Below, one piece after another: positions 17,086 to 35,070 of a DNA stretch of 64,000 nt. How positions within the stretch are numbered: the first letter of the stretch is position 1; each line of letters starts with the position of its first letter. The translations under genes and the position numbers were made by a program. This DNA comes from Ficedula albicollis (lineage: Eukaryota; Chordata; Aves; Passeriformes; Muscicapidae), in NCBI RefSeq assembly GCF_000247815.1, contig NC_021677.1, positions 63,970,038 through 64,034,037 of the forward strand, in the 5' to 3' direction. The notes below the pieces were generated by a model. That model searched no databases. It was given only the letters and a program-made list of their open reading frames with translations, and was not told where the DNA came from.

Positions 17086-17274
17086 AGGCTGCTCCACAGC
17101 AATGTCCTGCTCCCCAGGGATGCTCTGTGGGGTACAGAGGGACAGGGGCAGCACAAAGGGTGAGGAATGATCCTGTTCTCCAGCCATCCCAAATAATTCA
17201 TCGTGGAAACAGCGGCTCTGAGCTGCCTGGAGCTGCTGCTTGTCAGGGGCAGCTGGAGCTGGGATCACACTGGG
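17086..17274. other. single-copy non-coding DNA
   Basis: No recognisable feature. It grades into the 18-bp array. Confidence 0.35.
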
Positions 17275-17840
17275 GACTGGGGAATGGGACTGGGGACTGG
17301 AATCAGGACTGGTGCCTGATTTGGGATTGGTGCCTGATTTGGGGGTTGGTTACTGATTTGGGATCAGTGCCTGAATTGGGGGTTGGTGCCTGATTTGGGA
17401 TCAGTGCCTGATTTGGGGTTTGTGCCTGATTTGGGGATTGGTGCCTGATTTGGGGTTGGTGCCTGATTTGGGATCAGTGCCTGATTTGGGATCGGTGCCT
17501 GATTTGGGGTTGGTGCCTGATTTGGGATCAGTGCCTGATTTGGGATCGGTGCCTGATTTGGGGTTGGTGCCTGATTTGGGATCAGTGCCTGATTTGGGAT
17601 CGGTGCCTGATTTGGGGTTGGTGCCTGATTTGGGATCAGTGCCTGATTTGGGATCGGTGCCTGATTTGGGGTTGGTGCCTGATTTGGGATCAGTGCCTGA
17701 TTTGGGATTGGTGCCTGATTTGGGGTTGGTGCCTGATTTGGGATTGGTGCCTGATGATTTGGGATTGGTGCCTGATTTGGGATTGGCACCTGGAGTGGGG
17801 ATTGATGCCTGGAGTGGGGATTGATGCTCAGTGTGAGGAT
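17275..17840 (+). repeat. 18-bp minisatellite with 54-bp higher-order unit
   Basis: Units of GTGCCTGATTTGGGATCA type. Three variants (ending GGGTTG, GATCAG and GATCGG) repeat as a block, seen for example as GGGGTTGGTG at 17506 and 17560, which gives 54 bases. The edges are degenerate (GTGTGGGATTCAGTGCCCA). Confidence 0.93.
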
Positions 17841-17929
17841 CAATGCCCAGTGTGGGATTCAGTGCCCAGTGTGGGGCTCCTGAGCTGTTCCCCTGCACAA
17901 ACCCCACAGCCCCAGGCAGGTTCTGGATG

Positions 17930-19622
<1,693 letters not shown>

Positions 19623-19866
19623 NNNNNNNNNNNNNNNNNNNNNNNNNNNNNNNNNNNNNNNNNNNNNNNNNNNNNNNNNNNNNNNNNNNNNNNNNNNNNN
19701 NNNNNNNNNNNNNNNNNNNNNNNNNNNNNNNNNNNNNNNNNNNNNNNNNNNNNNNNNNNNNNNNNNNNNNNNNNNNNNNNNNNNNNNNNNNNNNNNNNNN
19801 NNNNNNNNNNNNNNNNNNNNNNNNNNNNNNNNNNNNNNNNNNNNNNNNNNNNNNNNNNNNNNNNNN
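19623..19866. other. assembly gap, 244 N
   Basis: Undetermined bases. All large homopolymers to the left are C and all to the right are G, so this gap probably separates contigs built in opposite orientation. Confidence 0.99.
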
Positions 19867-20012
19867 GGACATCCCAGTAAGAGTTGGACATCCCAGTGAG
19901 AACTGGATATCCCAGTGTGGGCTGCACATCCCAGTAGGAACTGGACATTCCAATAAGAGCTGCACATTCCAGGGTGAGCTGGACACCCCAGTTAGAGCTG
20001 GACACCCCACCA
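19867..20012 (+). repeat. 19-bp minisatellite, right continuation
   Basis: GGACATCCCAGTAAGAG units, in the same orientation as 17930-18355 but more diverged (CTGCACATTCCAGGGTGAG and others). It represents the right edge of that array. Confidence 0.9.
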
Positions 20013-20460
20013 TCCTCAGCTTCAGCCTTATCAACTGGGAGCTGCAGAAATCACAGCTAATTAGCAGGAGCTTTTATAAGATGCTGCTTTAATCTGGATT
20101 TTTGGGGGCTGATGGATATTTTCATCCTCCCCAGAAACACCTTCTTTGAACTCCCCCAGAAATCATTCCCTGGGGAGGCGTTTCCTGGTTTCCTGCTCGT
20201 GCCTCTCTGCCGGGGAGGGAGCTGCTGAAGGAACAGTAATTATTCTGAAAAAGCTGTTAGGTCACGGCTCCAGGAACAGCTGGAGCTGCAGCCCTGGGAG
20301 TTTTTTGGTGATGGGTGGAAGGGGGCAGAGATCCCACTCCCTGTCAGGTGTAAAATGAAAACTGCAGTGAGAGCCTGCCCAAAGAATCCCCGAGGGGCCA
20401 GGGCTGGGCAGGGTGACACCAGCGTGCCTTTGGCAGAGCAGCTGGGGCACAAATGGCCCT
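20013..20460. other. single-copy non-coding DNA
   Basis: Mixed composition. No exon or RNA gene recognised. Confidence 0.4.
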
Positions 20461-21757
<1,297 letters not shown>

Positions 21758-22603
21758 TAGTTTATTATTGAAACAGTGAAAGAGGCAGGATTTTTGTAAA
21801 GCTTGGGCAATCTCCACCAAACAGTTGTTCCACGGTGGCACACGATGTAAGAGAAAACAAAGTGCCTACAGATTTGGGCAGTGACTGAAGTGGTGAGCCC
21901 TGCCAACATGAGCAGGTGAGCAGGCATCACCCAAGCCATGGCAGGATTCTGTGATTTTCCCATCCAGACCCGCCCCTGCCTGTCTGGAGGAAGAGCTGCG
22001 CGCTCAGGGTGTCCCTCTGATGGTTTCTCTCCTCGCCGGGTTTGGGGTGCTCATTCCCAGCAGCTCCTGCTGCTGAGCTGCTCGGGAGTTTCCTTCGAGT
22101 CTCCCTGCAAAAACTCACAAATATTGGAGTGAAGATGCCTGGGCTTCCCTCTGGAAGAGGAAAGGAGGGGAAAACGAACAAAGCAAAGCTCTGCTTGTCT
22201 GGGGCAAGCAGGGAAGCAGCAGAGGGGGCAGGAGGCGCGTTTGCCAGGCTCAGAGGCTGGGGGAAGGTTGTCCCTGCCCCGCTGCTCCGCTGCGGCTCTC
22301 CCAGCAGGATTGCCCCGATCCCATTTCCCTGGCTCTCGCCGTGTTCCCTCATGTATTATTAATCCGAGCAGATCCCTGGGCTTTCCCGGCTCGGGATGGA
22401 GGCAGCGCCTGCAGTGAAACCCGGCACAGGGGCACAGCAGAGCACGGCAGGAGGTGAAAGGAGGGAGGGGGCACAGTGCACCTTCATCAGCCCAGCCAAA
22501 TCCCAGAGATTTTGGGGTTCGGGGTGCTCTGAAATGCCTCTGGGCCAGGAGACCTTCCCCAGGATCATTGGGGTACGGAATGTGCAGAAAATGATTCTGC
22601 AGC
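21758..22603. other. single-copy DNA, moderately CpG-rich
   Basis: On the minus strand the first 80 bases look like an LTR end (a CAATAATAAAC poly-A signal region), though this is weak. The middle (about 21990-22420) is GC-rich with more CpG than average. No exon supported. Confidence 0.4.
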
Positions 22604-23782
22604 TACGGGTTAGATGTGATTTACCCCTATGGAAACAACCTTAGATCTTAGATGTAAATTAGATTTACCCCTATGGAAATAGCCTTAGATTTAAATTAGA
22701 TTTACCCCTATGGAACAACCTTAGATGTAAATTAGATTTACCCCTATGGAAATAGCCTTAGATTTAAATTAGATTTACCCCTATGGAACAACCTTAGATG
22801 TAAATTAGATTTACCCCTATGGAAATAGCCTTAGATTTAAATTAGATTTACCCCTATGGAACAACCTTAGATGTAAATTAGATTTACCCCTATGGAAATA
22901 GCCTTAGATTTAAATTAGATTTACCCCTATGGAACAACCTTAGATGTAAATTAGATTTACCCCTATGGAAATAGCCTTAGATTTAAATTAGATTTACCCC
23001 TATGGAACAACCTTAGATGTAAATTAGATTTACCCCTATGGAAATAGCCTTAGATTTAAATTAGATTTACCCCTATGGAACAACCTTAGATGTAAATTAG
23101 ATTTACCCCTATGGAAATAGCCTTAGATTTAAATTAGATTTACCCCTATGGAACAACCTTAGATGTAAATTAGATTTACCCCTATGGAAATAGCCTTAGA
23201 TTTAAATTAGATTTACCCCTATGGAACAACCTTAGATGTAAATTAGATTTACCCCTATGGAAATAGCCTTAGATTTAAATTAGATTTACCCCTATGGAAC
23301 AACCTTAGATGTAAATTAGATTTACCCCTATGGAAATAGCCTTAGATTTAAATTAGATTTACCCCTATGGAACAACCTTAGATGTAAATTAGATTTACCC
23401 CTATGGAAATAGCCTTAGATTTAAATTAGATTTACCCCTATGGAACAACCTTAGATGTAAATTAGATTTACCCCTATGGAAATAGCCTTAGATTTAAATT
23501 AGATTTACCCCTATGGAACAACCTTAGATGTAAATTAGATTTACCCCTATGGAAATAGCCTTAGATTTAAATTAGATTTACCCCTATGGAACAACCTTAG
23601 ATGTAAATTAGATTTACCCCTATGGAAATAGCCTTAGATTTAAATTAGATTTACCCCTATGGAACAACCTTAGATGTAAATTAGATTTACCCCTATGGAA
23701 ACAACCTTAGGTTTAAATTAGATTTACCCCTATGGAACAACCTTAGATGTAAATTAGATTTACCCCTATGGAAATAGCCTTC
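22604..23782 (+). repeat. 73-bp minisatellite, about 16 copies
   Basis: GATGTAAATTAG recurs at 22651, 22724 and 22797, giving 73 bases. Each unit is two related halves sharing TTAGATTTACCCCTATGGAA: one continues ATAGCC and the other CAACC. Copies are almost identical. The last two units hold ACAACCTTAGGTTTAAA. No variable spacer is present, so it is not a CRISPR array. Confidence 0.97.
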
Positions 23783-23959
23783 CCTAGGTCGGGTGGATCT
23801 GTGGGTGAGGTGTGGGTGTTGATCTGGGCATTAATCTGGTAGATCAGCCATGGATAGACAATTCACCTCCAGATTAGAAAGAGACCAAATCCATTTCTCC
23901 CTCCTACTGTACTGGCAGTAAAGTTGCCATTTCTAAAATTTCCAAGGAATGCCAAAATC
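23783..23959. other. single-copy spacer
   Basis: No recognisable feature. Confidence 0.35.
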
Positions 23960-24040
23960 GTAAAAAAAAAAATAAAAAAATTAAAAAAAAAATCTATATA
24001 TACATATGTATATATATATGTATATATATATGAAAATAAA
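23960..24040 (+). repeat. A-rich tract plus TA microsatellite
   Basis: A10 and A9 tracts broken by single T, then TATATATACATATGTATATA-type sequence. Confidence 0.9.
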
Positions 24041-25141
24041 TTGGCAATCTCAGCTTGTTTCCCTTCACTCACAGTTTTTTATTGTTATTTTTTTACCAGT
24101 GAAGTTGTCGAAGTGTTTCAAGCCCCAATCAATCCCGCAAAATGCCAGTGGTGTGCTCCTCCCAGGGCTCCAGGAACGGGGCATTGGACAGAAATCCTGC
24201 TGGACGTCTCAAAGGGAGAATATTTTATGTATCTCGATTTTTAAAACAGACTTTTCTGAGTGGAGTGAATACAAGGAATTATTTTGGGGGAGAACACAAA
24301 TGTGTGTATTTAATACAGATAGCCCCAAACTGATTATGCATTAATCTTTATATAAATATAATTATATTTATAGTGTCCATCGGTTTTATATCCCACATAA
24401 ACCACACATTGTATAAATATAGGGCAATACGTGAATAATGGCTTTGCATTATTGTCTGGATTATCCATCACATTTTTTTATATTTATGTATAGTGGGGAT
24501 TTATAGAGAAATATGAGGCAATAAAAATACATTTCTATGAGAAATAATAGAAATAGGTTTCTACTTCTTGGTAAAAAGAAATATGTGTGTGTAAAAGCAC
24601 CGTGTGAGAATGTGCATTGCAAGAAAAAGGAATGTATAGATTTGTATTACAGATGTAATATTAATGTAATATTAATGCAATATAAAGTATGGAATATATT
24701 ATTTATAGACACCATTTATGTTTATTTTTGTACACGGAATATTTTGTATATTTTAGATGCTTTCACACGACACCATTGTGTATGATATCCATTATTTTAT
24801 ATATTTATATTCTATATTTACCTATATTTATATTTCTATCTATTTCTATCTGTTTTATTTTATATATTATTTGTGGTCAGGTTTTTATCGTTATTCAGCA
24901 TTGGGAATCAAGGTGCCAGGGGCTGCTTTCCCTGGGGAATGCTGGGATCCTGCTGGCACTGGGAGCTCCCCAGTTCTCCCAGCCCAGCCCCACCGAACCT
25001 TCCCTGAGACATTCCTGGGGCTCCTCCTTCCCTGCCCCACCCTCCGTGGGAGCAGATCGGGGAGTTCAGGGGCGGCGTTGATTCCTGCAGGAGATCTGAG
25101 GGGAATTTGGGAGCGCCAGGCACTCTGCAGATGGGAATTGA
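24041..25141. other. AT-rich single-copy DNA
   Basis: Very AT-rich at about 24200-24890 with many TATTTATA words. The last 240 bases turn GC-rich. No coding or RNA feature. Confidence 0.45.
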
Positions 25142-25202
25142 NNNNNNNNNNNNNNNNNNNNNNNNNNNNNNNNNNNNNNNNNNNNNNNNNNNNNNNNNNN
25201 NN
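25142..25202. other. assembly gap, 61 N
   Basis: Undetermined bases directly before A6 and poly-G. Confidence 0.99.
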
Positions 25203-26582
<1,380 letters not shown>

Positions 26583-26660
26583 AAGCCCATCCAGCCTGGC
26601 CTGGGACACTGCCAGGGATCAGGGGCAGCCACGGCTTCTCTGGGAGACAAAACATCCCTG
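26583..26660 (-). mobile_element. CR1 fragment flanking the LTR
   Basis: CCAGCCTGGCCTGGGACACT and GGCAGCCACGGCTTCTCTGG are the complement of the CR1 tail. The LTR seems to have inserted into a CR1, but the other half is hidden by poly-G. Confidence 0.65.
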
Positions 26661-26787
26661 AGGCCTGGATGAATGTGGGGTTGACAAAAAAGTCCCTGTG
26701 CTGCCCCAAAGGCCCCTGCAGAGCCCCAAACCTCCCCGTGCAGCCCCAGGCCCCTCACTGCTGGATGCCACGAGCTCTGCTCCAGCA
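26661..26787. other. single-copy spacer
   Basis: No recognisable feature. Confidence 0.3.
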
Positions 26788-26897
26788 CTGGGATGATCAT
26801 TTCTGCACTGGGATGATAATTTCTGCACTGGGATGTTCATTTCTGCACTGGGATGATCATTTCTGCACTGGGATGATCATTTCTGCACTGGGATGAT
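26788..26897 (+). repeat. 20-bp minisatellite, about five copies
   Basis: ACTGGGATGATCATTTCTGC repeated, with variants GATAATT and GTTCATT. TGATCA words recur in it. Confidence 0.93.
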
Positions 26898-28299
26898 CAG
26901 AGCCACCACGGGATATTCCATCAAGCTGCCAGGCCCTCGAGGGAGTTTTTGCATTTCCTGCTGTGTGAACACCTGAGGGAGAAGGATTCAGGTCAAGCCC
27001 GGGGATGTGAGGGGCTGTCCCTGCCCCTTGCCGAGGTTCCTTTGGGGTCACCACCAGAGGTTTGGGCGTTTTCCCCCTCAACCTTGGTGTCTCCACACAC
27101 AGCTATTGCCACTGCACTTTTGGGGAGTTCACTGGGAGCTGTTCTTGCCCAAACCTGCCCTGAAGATCTCCCCTGCCCTCTGCAGCCCCTCACACCTGGG
27201 GCTGAGTCCCTCGGTGCCACCCCCACCTGTGCCACCTTCACTTCACCTTGGCTGTCCCTTCCCTGTGCCTTCTTCCAGCTGAACGAGGTAAACTTTGATT
27301 TTAAGCCATTCAAACATTGCCTTGATTAATTTTTTATTTTCTTTATAAAGCATCTCCTACACCTGTGGCATTTTGGAATAATTACATTTCTGGTACTTTA
27401 ACAAATTACTGCAAAGGGAAGGAGCACGAGCTGAAGTCAGAGCAGATGGGCTGAATAAAATTATTGATTCGGGAAGAATACCAAGAGAAATAACCTCCCA
27501 TTTTAGGGCAAGGGAGAAGAGAAAGGACAAGGGAAATTAATAGTTCAGTTATCCTCAGGAAAAATTTGATGAACTCGAAGTAGGTGGTGGGCTGGAGGCT
27601 GGGAGAGGAGGAAAGGCAGAGAGGGAGAGGTCGAACGTGTCAGAGGGGGTCTGGAAGCCCAGCTGAGAGGAAAAGGACAAATATCCCTGATTTTCCTGGG
27701 AGGCACAGGGGACTGGAAGTGTTTTTGTTCAGCAGAGCCCCAGAGCATCCCCTGAGTTCCTCTGGTGGAGCCGAAACCTCCCCGTTCTGTCCCAGGCTCT
27801 CAGACAATGCCCAGCAGCTTTGGGGGGCGGCTGTCTCCCCAGCTGGCTGCAGAACCTCCCACTGGGGTCTCTCGGAGCTGGGAGGGTCTCTGGGGCCATT
27901 TCCTCACCTCAAAAATCAAAGCCTTTTGGTGTTTCTCCACGCCAGAAGCTCGGAGAGGAAATGCAGGGGTCTGCTCCTCTTCCCTGCTGTTGGAGTCAGT
28001 CAGAGAGAAATCAGAGAGCAGGGGTTGGATTAAAGCCTTTGGATGGACTGAGGTACATTGAGCCTCTCACACATAAAGTAGACATTTATGCAGAAGTAAG
28101 TCAGTAATTTTAGGGTGAGTTCTGATGCTTTTAGTGAGTGAAAGGTTCCAAATGCCAGAGCAGCAGTGAGTTCTAGTGAAGGTGACACACACTGATATCT
28201 GCAGTGGAGGCTCCAGTACCATGGCTGTAGACAGGACAGACATAACAGAGCTACAGTAAGAATATTGCTGGCATTGTTCAGTCTGAACAAGTCAGATTG
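26898..28299. other. single-copy non-coding DNA
   Basis: The AT-rich part at about 27285-27545 is a candidate conserved element. Elsewhere GC-rich. No exon or RNA gene supported. Confidence 0.45.
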
Positions 28300-28650
28300 T
28301 GTGTGTAGTGTTATACATAACCAGGTGTGCTAAGGAACTGGAATTCTAACAGGTTAAGGAGTGGTGCTCTGAGCTTGTGTCCCAGCTTGTTGGGAAAATC
28401 CCATATAAGAGCATGGACTGGGGAGAGTTGGTGCTTTCAGCCATTCAGCTTTTAGCCACTGGCTTTTGCCACTGGCTTTTGCCACTGGCTTTTGCCAGGG
28501 CTTCCAGCCATTCGCTGATTGCTTTGCCAGCAGCTTTGCCATTGCTTTTGCCATTGCCTGTTGAGACTGATGTGCTCTGTAACAAGATGTGCTTTGCAAT
28601 AAATAACCTTTTTAACCACTAGCTGCTGTGCTTATTTAGAGATTACCCGA
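28300..28650 (+). mobile_element. LTR-like element (tentative)
   Basis: A promoter-like CATATAAGAGC near 28402 is followed 195 bases later by AATAAA (28598-28603) and a T-rich stretch. In between is a 13-bp tandem repeat (CCACTGGCTTTTG, from 28456). This order fits an ERV LTR, but I cannot place its ends or see a target-site duplication. Confidence 0.4.
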
Positions 28651-29221
28651 TGAAATTTGTGCCTAGAGCGCGGGAGGCCTTAACCTCCCACCCTGCAGCC
28701 TTTGGCCTCGTGCTGCAGGGTGAGCCCCTGCTGCACCTCAGGGGCTGCAGGAGCTGCCTGGAAATCGCTGCAGCCTTCCCTGGCACCGATCACCTGCAAT
28801 TGTGGCCATTAAATCAGTGCAATTACTGCAGTGCTCCGGGAAGGTGGGGACTGGACCTCTGCAGGCATTTCCAATTCATTAGGGAGCTGCTTAAACCTGG
28901 AGCAGGTGGGGCTGGGGAGGGCATGGAAGTGTGGATATGCCGTGGAAGAGCTCTGTTAAATGCTGTTATGGAGGCATTATGTATAAAACATTGTTTGTTA
29001 GCGCATGCCAGGGGCAGAGGTGGATTTTCTTTCCAAAGAAAGCTGCAGAGCAGGTTCAGAGTGGGACTGGAGGATGCTGAGTGTTTCCTTTATGAACTCA
29101 GAGTCAGAGCAGCTCCTGGCGTGGGCTGGCAGGGAGCCCAGGTGCAGGAGGGTGATGGCTCCGTCCCACGTGCCAGCTCCATTTAACCCTTCCTGCAGCC
29201 TGCCTGCCTGGAGAGTACCCC
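28651..29221. other. single-copy non-coding DNA
   Basis: A 178-codon open frame here has no recognisable domain and is attributed to chance. The AT-richer part at about 28790-29010 is a candidate conserved element. Confidence 0.4.
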
Positions 29222-29673
29222 AGGGGTCTGATGGGAATATCCCAGGGGTTTGTTACAGAACATAACAGGTGTTTATTGCAGAATATTCTATCTCTTTGTT
29301 ATAGAATATCCCAGGGGTTTGTTACAGAACATTCCAGGTGTTTATTGCAGAATATTCTATCTCTTCGTTATAGAATATCCCAGGGGTTTGTTACAGAACA
29401 TTCCAGGTGTTTATTGCAGAATATTCTATCTCTTCGTTATAGAATATCCCAGGTGTTTGTTGTAGAATATTCCAGGTGTTTATTGCAGAATATTCTATCT
29501 CGTCGTTATAGAATATCCCAGGTGTTTGTTGCAGAATATTCTGGGGTTTGCTGCAAAATATCCCAGGGCTTTTTTGTAGAATATTCCAGGTGTTTGCTGT
29601 AGAATATTCCAGGTGTTTGTTATAGAATATTCCAGATTTTTGCTGTAGAATATTCCAGGTGTTTGCTGTAGAA
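29222..29673 (+). repeat. 23-bp minisatellite, left variable part
   Basis: Diverged units of GTTTGCTGTAGAATATTCCA type, with TTACAG, TTGCAG and TTATAG variants. A larger block of GTTATAGAATATCCCAGG plus two more units recurs three times at 29290-29440. Confidence 0.93.
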
Positions 29674-31455
<1,782 letters not shown>

Positions 31456-31797
31456 ATGGCAGCAGTGGTGATAATGATGAAGAGACCCATCCTGCATGAA
31501 TTGCAGATAAACCTCAACCTTCTGAGTCACTCCAACATATTTTTATATGTTCAAATCTGTTCTATCTTGCTAACTTCTTAAGACATTTATGAACATGTTC
31601 CTCTATGGTCTAAATTAAATTTTGTTTTCTTGAAGCACTCTTTTAGGGCTGAAAACAGAGGCAAGGGTATGAAGAAAAGGCTTTAGTAAAAGTGGCTGGG
31701 GAATGGTGCAGCTCCTTTGGGAAGCAGCTCTGTGCTGGAGCTTTTACCTCTGGAGGATGTTCAGGATCAACAGTCTGAGATGGGCAGGTCCCAGAGA
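31456..31797. other. single-copy non-coding DNA
   Basis: AT-rich at about 31520-31630. No recognisable feature. Confidence 0.4.
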
Positions 31798-32045
31798 AAA
31801 AAAACCAACCAAACAGACAAAAAAAACAAAACAAAACAAAAAACCCCCACAAAACTCTAAAAAGAACTCAAAAACCAAACCAAAACAAACCAAAACCTGC
31901 AAACACAAAACCAAACAAAAATGTAAAAAAAAAAACCCCAAAAACCACCAAAACCAAAGCAAAAAAACCCCAAACAAACAACAAACAAAACCAAACCAAA
32001 CAAAATGAAGCAAACAAAATCCAAACAAAACAAACAAAACCGATC
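31798..32045 (+). repeat. A/C-rich, almost T-free low-complexity tract
   Basis: About 250 bases of CAAAA, CCAAA and CAAAC in irregular order with only a few T. Translation gives only K, T, N, Q and P strings and is not coding. Confidence 0.9.
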
Positions 32046-32125
32046 AAATCCCAGGTTTCTGGGATCCACCAGAAGAAGAAACAGAAGAAGAACAAGAGGA
32101 AGAAGAAAAGAAACAGAGAAGAAGG
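32046..32125 (+). repeat. GAA-rich purine tract
   Basis: AGAAGAAGAAACAGAAGAAG and similar at about 32070-32130. Confidence 0.8.
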
Positions 32126-32717
32126 AGAAATGCCAGGGAGCTGCTGCTGCCTCTGCTCAGGACTCTGTGACAGAAAACTTCAGCAGGACTTTAATAATCT
32201 GAATTCTTTGCCTTTGAGACTGATGCACTCATGAAATATCCAACTTCATAGCAAGCAACAGCTGCTCTTCTCTCTTTGAAGACCCATGAATAATTCAGCA
32301 TGGGGGCAATGTGGGATTTAATTTCCCTTGGGTCCACGGACGGGAAAAGGTCCCCAAGGGCTGGTTTGTCCCTCCCTGGATGCTCCTCAGGAGCAGCTCA
32401 TGGGCAGCTGCAGACACTCCGTGTGGTTTTGTGAGGCAAAAAAAAAGGATATTTCCACCATTTCAGTGGGAAGAGTCGAACAATATTTGCTCCAACACAT
32501 TTTCGTGTTCTAGCAAATTCTTATAACCAGTTTATCCTAAAAATATCAGAAATACAGGCCGTAGATACTGCACGAGTAGATTATGTAAGTGACTTGGTAG
32601 AATAATTTAGGAACTAATCAGGCCTTTTTTACTGAGTCCAAATTTGGAAGATTTGAGAAGAGAAAAAACTTTTTTTTCTTTTCCTGAAAATAGGGAAAAA
32701 TACAGAGGTGGTGACTT
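32126..32717. other. single-copy non-coding DNA
   Basis: No exon, RNA gene or repeat recognised. Confidence 0.4.
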
Positions 32718-32848
32718 CTGGCAGGCTTTGGAGGCGGATCCCCATCCCTGGAGGCATTCCTGGGCGTGGCACTCGGGGCCTGGGGACAGGGTGGGCACAC
32801 TCGGATCAGTCTGGGAGAGCTTTTCCAGCCTCAGGGATTCCAGCTGTG
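32718..32848 (+). mobile_element. CR1 LINE 3' fragment
   Basis: CCCATCCCTGGAGGCATTCC, GGCGTGGCACTCGGGGCCTG and GAGAGCTTTTCCAGCCTCAG are sense CR1 tail words. Compare 3905-4105. Confidence 0.7.
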
Positions 32849-32954
32849 ATCAATTATCCAGCACAACACTCCCCACCCCAGCTCTGTGCCTCGTGCAGGG
32901 GCAGAAGTTCCCCACCAGACTGGAGCTCACCCCAGCAGGGTGATGGGAGCAACT

Positions 32955-33355
32955 GGGAATCCCAGATCCCAGCAGATCCCAGCAGATCCCAGCAGGGTGC
33001 AGACAGATCCCAGAAGATCCCAGCAGGGTGCAGCCAGATCTAAGACAGATCCCAGCAGGATCCAGACAGATCCCAGACAGATCCCAGACAGATCCCAGCG
33101 TGATCCAGCCAGATCCCAGCTGGATTCCAGCCAGATACCAACCAGACCTCAGCAGGATCTCAGCCAGATCCTAACAGCATCCCAAATCCCATCAGATCCC
33201 AGCAGATCCCAGCAGATCCCAGCAGGGTGCAGACATAGCAAATCCCAGCAGATCCCAGCAAATCCCAGCAGATCCCAGCAGATCCCAGCATATCCCAGCA
33301 TATCCCAGCAGATCCCAGCATATCCCAGCATATCCCAGCAGATCCCAGCCCCCAC
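32955..33355 (+). repeat. 10-bp minisatellite (AGATCCCAGC)
   Basis: Mostly AGATCCCAGC with interspersed AGGGTGCAGAC, plus ATATCCCAGC and AAATCCCAGC variants toward the right. Less regular in the middle (33060-33180). Confidence 0.92.
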
Positions 33356-34019
33356 AGGACATTCCTGGGAGATTTTCACAGAAGAGTGCAGGCAGGATTT
33401 GCATCTCATTAGGTGGCTCTGGTGCAGTTTATCTTAGCACGCTGCATCTAATTTGGGCACTGAGACTGTAAAAAAGAATAAAAGCGCGAGGTTGGAGCTG
33501 AACTAAAAACCCAGCAGGAGGAAGGGGAGGCTGAGAGAGCACTGCAGACTGGGAAAGGTCAGGATCATTTTCGGGATCATTTTTCCTGGTGGATTCCACA
33601 CACGGCGCGGCCCTGAGGAGCCCTGGGGAGTTTCCTGCCGAGGTTTTTGGAAGGTGGGATTGTTTGCAGGAGGTGAAGTCGGCAGGGCAAAGCCCTGAGG
33701 TGCTCCTGACCTCTGGCTAGGGTGTGGCTGCTGAATTTTGGCATTGGGGTTTACACCAGGCAGCAACTGAACAAAACACAGATTTTTGCTCGATGAAAAG
33801 GTGGAGTTCGGTCATAAGTGTGAAAACACAAAGGAAAGGTGACATCTTTTCAAATTTCACCAAAGTTTCACCTCTCCAGGGGCAAAGTGAAAGCTGCAAA
33901 GTAACTCAGGAATGATGTTCTCCTTCCTGGATTTGTGGAAAGCTCTTTTATCACCTTATGACTTTCTGGGACTCCATCTTTAAGCCAGAACTCTTCAGAG
34001 ACAGATTTGTTAAACTGTT
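33356..34019. other. single-copy non-coding DNA
   Basis: The part at about 33365-33490 is a candidate conserved element. No coding feature. Confidence 0.4.
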
Positions 34020-34265
34020 GGCCAATAAAAGAGGAAATGCTCAGAACTGACCTCAAATGGCCTCAAGCTGCACCGGGGGAGAAATTCCTCCTTGTGAGGG
34101 GGATGAGAACAGAACTCCCAGAGCAGCTGTGGCTGCCCCTGGGTCCCAAGGCCAGGCTGGACACTGGGGCTGGAGCAGCTGGGACAGTGGGAGGGGTCCC
34201 TGCCATGGCAGGGGGGCTCTGGGGGGATTTAAGGTCCTTTCCAACCCAAACCATCCCATGATTGA
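34020..34265 (+). mobile_element. CR1 LINE 3' fragment
   Basis: AGAGGAAATGCTCAGAACTG, CCAGAGCAGCTGTGGCTGCC, CAAGGCCAGGCTGGACACTG, GGTCCCTGCCATGGCAGGGG and AAGGTCCTTTCCAACCCAAA, then CATCCCATGATTGAATGAT as the terminus. Confidence 0.85.
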
Positions 34266-34274
34266 ATGATGTTG

Positions 34275-34460
34275 GAGATGAGGAAGAATTTCTTCCTGGA
34301 AAATGTTGTCCACAGGGAGTCCCCATCATCTGAAATGTTCGAAAAGCTGTGGATGTGGCACTTGAGGACACGGGGCAGTGGTGACCACAATGGGGGTGGG
34401 GTGACAGCCTGACCTGCTGACCCCAGAGGTCTTTTCCAACCTTAAACATTCCAGGAATCA
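34275..34460 (+). mobile_element. CR1 LINE 3' fragment, second copy in tandem
   Basis: GAAGAATTTCTTCCTGGAAA, GCTGTGGATGTGGCACTTGA, GGACACGGGGCAGTGGTGAC and GAGGTCTTTTCCAACCTTAA. A different CR1 subfamily from the copy just before it. Confidence 0.8.
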
Positions 34461-34689
34461 CCAGGTAGGGAAATGTAGAGGGTGGTGTTTGCACCACTGA
34501 ATCAGTGGCTCATCTGCAGTTTCTTCTGCCTTCACTCCGAGCCAGGATTAAAAAAACACAAAAGAAATGAATTTTCTCATGTTTGGGCTTGGTTGTTTAT
34601 TAAATTTTATCTAAAGCACAGAGAGTTCAGCAGCACTTCTGGCCACCAGCTAAAAGTGAGGAAAATGGAGCTGAACTTGGTTACAAGGT
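34461..34689. other. single-copy spacer
   Basis: No recognisable feature. Confidence 0.3.
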
Positions 34690-35070
34690 TTGTTAAAGCT
34701 TAATAGTCCAATAGAGAATTGACACCTATATTACTGATCCTTTTCACCCAATAACCAAATTCCCTCAGTGTGACACTGACTGACCAACCAGAGACTATTC
34801 CTGAAACCGTGAAGAAGAAGGAAGAAGACAGAAACAACACCCAAAATCCTCCATCTTGTCTCATATTTATTACTATATTATAAGAACTTAAAATTTAAAG
34901 CCCTTCACCACGTGGAATCACACACTTCTGTTTAACTGCACACCCGTGATTTTAACTCATCACTCAAATTTGGGAGCTTCTCCAAGGGCTCAGGTCGCAA
35001 GCAGTGTTCTCCAGGGGTCAGTGACAGAAGGCACAGACAGCTCACAGCCCGGCTTTGTGGGATCCAGCAT
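34690..35070. mobile_element. interspersed repeat, probably ERV-derived (tentative)
   Basis: Sequence such as CACCACGTGGAATCACACAC and GGGAGCTTCTCCAAGGGCTC resembles, from memory, a repeat common in songbird genomes and associated with endogenous retroviruses. No open reading frame or LTR end can be defined here. Confidence 0.35.

Noticed and set aside
22604..23782. CRISPR array
   Set aside because: Repeats are contiguous with no variable spacers, and the genome is avian.
28650..29186. 178-codon open frame
   Set aside because: No recognisable domain, cysteine or motif pattern, and no support for splice sites. Chance frame in GC-rich DNA.
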